DNA of 64,000 bases from Clostridiales bacterium CHKCI001 (GTDB taxonomy: Bacteria > Bacillota > Clostridia > Lachnospirales > Lachnospiraceae), in NCBI GenBank assembly GCA_900045905.1, contig FCNS01000028.1:1-64000 (forward strand), given 5' to 3'. Positions 60,053 through 64,000 of this stretch are shown piece after piece. The position numbers and the translations under genes are program-made. The notes below the pieces were generated by a model. It ran no database searches, was not told the origin of the DNA, and worked only from the letters and a program-made list of their open reading frames with translations. Position 1 is the stretch's first letter. Each line of letters begins with the position of its first letter.

Positions 60053-60302
60053 GAAACTCCTCCATTATCACCTATGTACTTAAAAATAATTTTTATTTTT
60101 TGCACTTATCTTATTATATATGTTTTTTTTCCATCTGAAAAGGGGTTTCACAAAATAATACAGAATTTTTTGGAAATATTTAACATAATAAGATAGTGAT
60201 ATTCATGAAACACTACTAAAAGAAACAAGAATGAGCTCCTAAATATTTTTACAAAATCAGCTTATTCTCTTTTCAAGTAAATTCATCACATAGGAGGTTA
60301 CT

Positions 60303-60509
60303 ATGAATTCAAATGGATTAGACTACACTGCACTCGCTATTACAATTATTGGAGCAATCAATTGGGGATTGATCGGATTCTTTCGATTTAATCTTGTTTC
60401 ATTTTTATTCGGAGATATGACCTGGCTTTCTCGTATTGTTTATGGACTTGTCGGAATCTGTGGATTATATCTCATTACACTATTTGGTCGTTTAAATACT
60501 TCTAAATAG
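60303..60509 (+). CDS. DUF378-family small membrane protein
   Basis: 68 residues with two membrane helices and the family motif ALAITIIGAINWGLIGFFRFNLV. The GLIG turn and YGLVGICGLYL are conserved. Function unknown. AGGAGG precedes the ATG. It stands alone, with a 250-base AT-rich gap upstream that shows no other gene. Confidence 0.9.
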   Translation: MNSNGLDYTALAITIIGAINWGLIGFFRFNLVSFLFGDMTWLSRIVYGLVGICGLYLITLFGRLNTSK

Positions 60510-60527
60510 TAACAATTATTTTCTAAC

Positions 60528-60582
60528 AAAAGAAAGGTGTTTTCGGAAACTAATCTTGTTTTCGAAAACACCTTTCTTTTTT
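60528..60582. terminator. Bidirectional terminator
   Basis: AAAAGAAAGGTGTTTTCG pairs fully with CGAAAACACCTTTCTTTT around a 17-base loop, with A/T runs on both sides, between convergent genes. Confidence 0.9.
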
Positions 60583-60583
60583 A

Positions 60584-61003
60584 TTATAAGGAGATAACGA
60601 TATGTTTTTTGATCTCATCTGACATGTCTATTTCATCTAGAGATATGCTTACTACAAAATTTACATTATATTTTTCACTAATTTCATCTAATGTAGTAAT
60701 AGCTTCTGTAATATCCTTTCCTTCTAAGTTTGACAGTTTGAGGAAACTATCCAAATACATTTGCTCTAAGTCATGATCTTGAGAAATGATACCACAGATA
60801 AATCCTATAAACCCTTCATAACTTGTAATTGGATACTCAGAAACGTTTATTAAACGAACTTTATTACTTAATTCGTACATGTGCTTCGCACTTTTATCCA
60901 AGTAAACAACTGATCCTTCTGCTTCTGTAACTGCCTTGTTTACTTTATCTAATAAATATTTTGTTTTACCTTTACCTTTTTTTCCTGAAATAATTTGAAC
61001 CAT
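60584..61003 (-). CDS. Small P-loop protein, 139 aa
   Basis: A Walker A loop, GKKGKGKTKYLLDKV, starts at residue 7. SVVYLDKSAKHMYELS and the acidic NFVVSISLDEIDM toward the end could be the Walker B region. The length is short for a P-loop NTPase and no known subfamily is clear. Similar proteins are seen near minD-rodA clusters in Lachnospiraceae, from memory. AAGGAGG precedes the ATG. Confidence 0.7.
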   Translation of the reverse strand: MVQIISGKKGKGKTKYLLDKVNKAVTEAEGSVVYLDKSAKHMYELSNKVRLINVSEYPITSYEGFIGFICGIISQDHDLEQMYLDSFLKLSNLEGKDITEAITTLDEISEKYNVNFVVSISLDEIDMSDEIKKHIVISL

Positions 61004-61104
61004 GTCGATTCCTCCTTATGTGTTTATTATATTATGTAATTTTAAATTCTAACAACCCATAGCTGTCAGTAAACTTAACAGCTATGAATTAATTCTCTGT
61101 ATCA

Positions 61105-61133
61105 ATTATAGTATAAATTGCAAAAAATCGCAA
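61105..61133 (-). promoter_or_regulatory. Promoter of the small P-loop gene
   Basis: TTGCGA, 17 bases and a perfect TATAAT on the minus strand. A ~100-base leader with ACAGCTATgggTTGTTAG-like repeats follows. Confidence 0.65.
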
Positions 61134-61185
61134 GATTTTTTTTAATTTTTTGGTAAAAAAAGCTTATTTTCACTCCTATTATAGA

Positions 61186-61578
61186 TTATTTATAAGCTTC
61201 TCTCCATTCCAAGTCACCACGCTCTAGGGATCGAATTAAAAGCTCCGCTGTAGAAAGATTCGTGGCCACAGGAATAGAACGATCATCACACAACATAAGT
61301 ATATTTTTAATATCTGGCTGTGGCTTGACTGCCTCTGGATCTCTTAAAAAGATCATTAAATCTAATACGTTATTTTCAATCTGAGCTCCAAGCTGTGCAT
61401 CTCCTCCTAAATTCCCTGCTAGAAACTTATGAACATTTAAATTTGTAACTTCCTCAATCAACCTTCCTGTTGTTCCTGTCGCATACAAATTATGTTTGCT
61501 TAACACGCTGCGGTATGCCACACAAAAATTCTGCATCAACTTCTTCTTCGAATCATGAGCCATAAGTCCAACGTTCAT
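61186..61578 (-). CDS. mgsA: Methylglyoxal synthase
   Basis: 130 residues. It converts dihydroxyacetone phosphate to methylglyoxal, a relief valve for sugar phosphates. MAHDSKKKLMQNFC, GTTGRLIEE, GNLGGDAQLGAQI and DRSIPVATNLSTAELLI carry the phosphate-binding and catalytic Asp residues. It follows rodA by 10 bases. Confidence 0.96.
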   Translation of the reverse strand: MNVGLMAHDSKKKLMQNFCVAYRSVLSKHNLYATGTTGRLIEEVTNLNVHKFLAGNLGGDAQLGAQIENNVLDLMIFLRDPEAVKPQPDIKNILMLCDDRSIPVATNLSTAELLIRSLERGDLEWREAYK

Positions 61579-61588
61579 ATATTACCTC

Positions 61589-62770
61589 CTATTTTAATTC
61601 TAATCTTCCTTTTTGTAGACCAATATTTAGCACAAAACCAATCATCATAAATGAACTTACAAGAGAACTCATTCCTGCACTTACAAAAGGAAGTGGAACT
61701 CCTGTATTTGGCAGTACTAAAGTGGCTACTCCAATATTAATAAAACTCTGTACTCCTAGCAATGCGGCAATACTGCATCCGATGATTAAGCCTCCGACAT
61801 AATTTGTTGCTCTGGAAATACGGATACATTCATATACGATCAATCCAATTAAAGCAATGATTAAGACAGAGCCGACAAATCCTAATTCTTCACCTACTAC
61901 AGCAAAAATAAAATCACATTGCTCTTCTGAAAGGAAATTTCCGTTCTTTACTGATTCATAGGTCGTCGTATTCAAACCTTTTCCAAAAAACTGCCCGCTT
62001 CCTATCGCCATAATGGAGTTTGTCTGTTGATAAACCAAATCTTTATGCTCACTTGGGAAAAAGAAAGCATTAATACGATTTAACTGATGCGGTCTTAAAA
62101 TATTTTTTTCTACCAAATCATTCAATATCACCTGATCTGGCTGATATACCGCAAACAACAATATAACTGCCAAGACAGCAACTACTATGGAAACACCGTA
62201 AACCCACTTGGAACTAATTCCTCCCAAATAGAGCATAACGATTACAGTTACAAATATTACAATTGTAGTGGATAATGCTGGCTGTATTAAGATTAAAGCA
62301 CATGGAACTGCTGCAATAACAAGATATAATAATAGTATTGGTATTGTACTGATTTTATCTCGAAATCGACATAAAAACGCAGTTCCAACTAAAATAACCG
62401 CAATTTTGGAAAACTCCGATGGCTGAATCGTTCCAAATCCTGGTACGGAAATCCATCGTCTTGCACCCAAATAAGTAGTTCCAGCAAACCTTACATAGAG
62501 CAGCACCGCTACATTAAGAATAAATATAACAACTGCTAATTTTAGTATCTTTTTATAATCAATGAATGAAATAATTACCATACTGATCATTCCGATAATA
62601 ATTCCTAAAATTTGCTTTTGCGTTGTATCCAGAAGTCCTTCTTCTACTTCATTCACTGTAGCACTATGAACCATTAGTACTCCGATGATGCTGAGCAGTA
62701 AAACATACACAATTAATCGGAAATCATAGTTTTCTATTTTATATCCTAGTTTTCTAAATATTTTTTTCAT
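61589..62770 (-). CDS. rodA: Rod-shape peptidoglycan glycosyltransferase RodA
   Basis: About 393 residues and ten membrane helices of the SEDS family. Conserved blocks are GARRWISVPGFGTIQPSEFSKIA, LIQPALSTTIVIF and LVLPNTGVPLPFVSAG. RodA rather than FtsW is favoured by the min-rodA-mgsA context. The ATG at 62770 follows an AGGA site; TTG 62785 and ATG 62776 are alternatives. Confidence 0.92.
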   Translation of the reverse strand: MKKIFRKLGYKIENYDFRLIVYVLLLSIIGVLMVHSATVNEVEEGLLDTTQKQILGIIIGMISMVIISFIDYKKILKLAVVIFILNVAVLLYVRFAGTTYLGARRWISVPGFGTIQPSEFSKIAVILVGTAFLCRFRDKISTIPILLLYLVIAAVPCALILIQPALSTTIVIFVTVIVMLYLGGISSKWVYGVSIVVAVLAVILLFAVYQPDQVILNDLVEKNILRPHQLNRINAFFFPSEHKDLVYQQTNSIMAIGSGQFFGKGLNTTTYESVKNGNFLSEEQCDFIFAVVGEELGFVGSVLIIALIGLIVYECIRISRATNYVGGLIIGCSIAALLGVQSFINIGVATLVLPNTGVPLPFVSAGMSSLVSSFMMIGFVLNIGLQKGRLELK

Positions 62771-62787
62771 AATCATCCTGTCCAATA

Positions 62788-63066
62788 TCAGTGGAGAGAC
62801 GACGATGGTTTCCTTCCTCTTATCGGAATATTGGCATATAGCGATTGAGTTTTCCCACCAATATCTCCATCTGCTTCATTTTTTGTAATTCGGATATCAA
62901 ATCCCTCTGTATCAATTAACATATACTTTGATATTACTTGAATAATATCATTTTTTAACATCTCCATCACTTCAGGCGAACAATCTGCTCGTTCGGAGAC
63001 TAGGAGTAATTTCAGTCTATCTTTTGCAATGGTACCAGAAGTCTGTTTCTTCGGTGTATGAGTCAT
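62788..63066 (-). CDS. minE: Cell division topological factor MinE
   Basis: 92 residues. The N-terminal region has AKDRLKLLLVSERADCSPEVM, the segment that binds MinD, and a C-terminal dimer domain with YMLIDTEGFDIRI. It stimulates MinD ATPase and drives oscillation. Presence of MinE with MinCD is a feature of some Clostridia, in contrast to Bacillus DivIVA. It comes 17 bases after minD. Confidence 0.94.
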   Translation of the reverse strand: MTHTPKKQTSGTIAKDRLKLLLVSERADCSPEVMEMLKNDIIQVISKYMLIDTEGFDIRITKNEADGDIGGKTQSLYANIPIRGRKPSSSLH

Positions 63067-63083
63067 AGGACTGAACCCCCTTT

Positions 63084-63875
63084 TTATTTCTTATTAAAAA
63101 TACTTCCAAGTTTCTTTAAAAATCCTGGTTTTACATCTAAATTCAGCATTTCTACGTTTTCCCCCATAATACGGCGGCTGATATTTAAGAATGCCTGTCC
63201 AGCCAATGTATTGCCGCCAACAAGCGAATCACCGTTATTTGTAGCAATTACTACATGTTCATCATCTGGAATCGCTCCTATAATATTAATGGATAAAATA
63301 TCCATGACATCATCAATCGACATCATGTCTCCTCGCTTCACCATATCCATTCGAATACGATTGAGTACCAAATCAATTGGATGAATCTGTGCTGCTTCTA
63401 ACAGGCCAATAATTCGGTCTGCATCTCGAATTGCAGATACTTCTGGTGTTGTAACTACAATTGCCCGATCTGCACCTGCAATTGCATTTTTAAATCCCTG
63501 TTCAATTCCTGCTGGACAATCCAACAATACATAATCAAACTCTTCTCTTAATTCATCTGTAAGCTTTTTCATTTGTTCTGGTGTCACTGCTGATTTATCC
63601 CTCGTTTGTGCTGATGGAAGAAGAGATAGATTCGGATAATTTTTATCCTTAATCAAAGCTTGTTTAATCCGGCAATTTCCCTCCACTACATCTACAAGAT
63701 TATATACAATCCGATTTTCCAATCCAAGCACAACATCCAGATTTCTTAATCCGATATCTGTATCAATTAATACAACCTTATTTCCCAGCTGTGCCAGACC
63801 AGTTCCAATGTTTGCAGAAGCGGTTGTTTTTCCTACTCCGCCTTTTCCAGACGTAATTACGATTACTTCACTCAT
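63084..63875 (-). CDS. minD: Septum-site determining ATPase MinD
   Basis: 263 residues. The deviant Walker A is GKGGVGKTTASANIG, and DYVLLDCPAGIEQGF is Walker B. The C-terminal FLKKLGSIFNK is the amphipathic membrane-targeting helix. It recruits MinC to block division at the poles. CAGGAGGAG precedes the ATG. Confidence 0.97.
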   Translation of the reverse strand: MSEVIVITSGKGGVGKTTASANIGTGLAQLGNKVVLIDTDIGLRNLDVVLGLENRIVYNLVDVVEGNCRIKQALIKDKNYPNLSLLPSAQTRDKSAVTPEQMKKLTDELREEFDYVLLDCPAGIEQGFKNAIAGADRAIVVTTPEVSAIRDADRIIGLLEAAQIHPIDLVLNRIRMDMVKRGDMMSIDDVMDILSINIIGAIPDDEHVVIATNNGDSLVGGNTLAGQAFLNISRRIMGENVEMLNLDVKPGFLKKLGSIFNKK

Positions 63876-63907
63876 GTCTTACTCCTCCTGGATTTTGGTT
63901 TTGCCTT

Positions 63908-64000
63908 TTAATACATGACCAACGGTCGAATATGAATGCTGCCTTTTTCGATTCTGGCTATTTGAGGCCCTCCTATATTGGATGGCAGCCTGGCCGCTGG
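63908..64000 (-). CDS. minC: Partial MinC (C-terminal 30 residues)
   Basis: The right edge cuts this gene. The visible end reads NIGGPQIARIEKGSIHIRPL, fitting the end of the MinC beta-helix domain. It stops 32 bases before minD, the standard minC-minD-minE order. Confidence 0.75.
   Translation of the reverse strand, partial: PAARLPSNIGGPQIARIEKGSIHIRPLVMY

Overview
The window is a low-GC, gene-dense chromosomal segment from an anaerobic Firmicute, most likely a Lachnospiraceae-type Clostridium. This rests on content, not on a database match: strong AGGAGG ribosome sites, TTG and GTG starts, a SufCBDSU operon, an N-terminally extended L27 with its Prp protease, fused TIGR03960/DUF2344 neighbours, and a MinCDE-RodA-MgsA block. 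No rRNA, tRNA, CRISPR array, prophage or intact insertion sequence was seen.

Layout. Positions 1-15 kb are mixed-strand accessory genes: a BlaI/M56 pair cut by the left edge, an M20 peptidase, a DUF4003 operon behind a Mn2+ (yybP-ykoY) riboswitch, a phosphopantetheinyl transferase, a lipoprotein nuclease, a MarR-MATE efflux pair with twin operators, an XRE-ABC transporter operon, a von Willebrand A protein and CstA. From about 15 kb to the right edge nearly everything is on the minus strand. In ascending coordinates it holds sufU-S-D-B-C with a palindromic operator; lexA with its own SOS box and a long structured leader; DUF1846; a second Mn2+ riboswitch facing a YccF gene; rsfS-yqeK-nadD-yhbY-obg-rpmA-prp-rplU; RNase G with the DUF2344/TIGR03960 pair; an unusual three-part HisIE; a MalY/PatB aminotransferase; a degenerate tyrosine recombinase; an ABC-F protein; and a NikABCDE/Opp-like transporter with two related methyltransferases and a metallo-hydrolase. 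The right part is housekeeping: rluD-lspA-aroB-ylmH-sepF-yggS-HlyD-like, then mgsA-rodA-minE-minD-minC (minC cut by the right edge).

The least ordinary signals lie between genes. (1) A ~200-nt dispersed element occurs three times (38641-38812, 51783-51987 and inverted at 43592-43797). It folds into a multi-branched structure and shows compensatory base changes, so it is a candidate structured RNA or mobile repeat. (2) A family of short hairpins carrying a conserved tail, TTTTGYATRTCAYRAYAA, follows many minus-strand genes. (3) Two Mn2+ riboswitches precede genes not usually linked to manganese. (4) A 25-bp palindrome overlaps the suf transcription start region, with a half-length copy upstream. 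(5) An attenuator-like leader precedes hisIE.

All functions are inferred by reading sequence motifs; nothing was searched or folded by computer.
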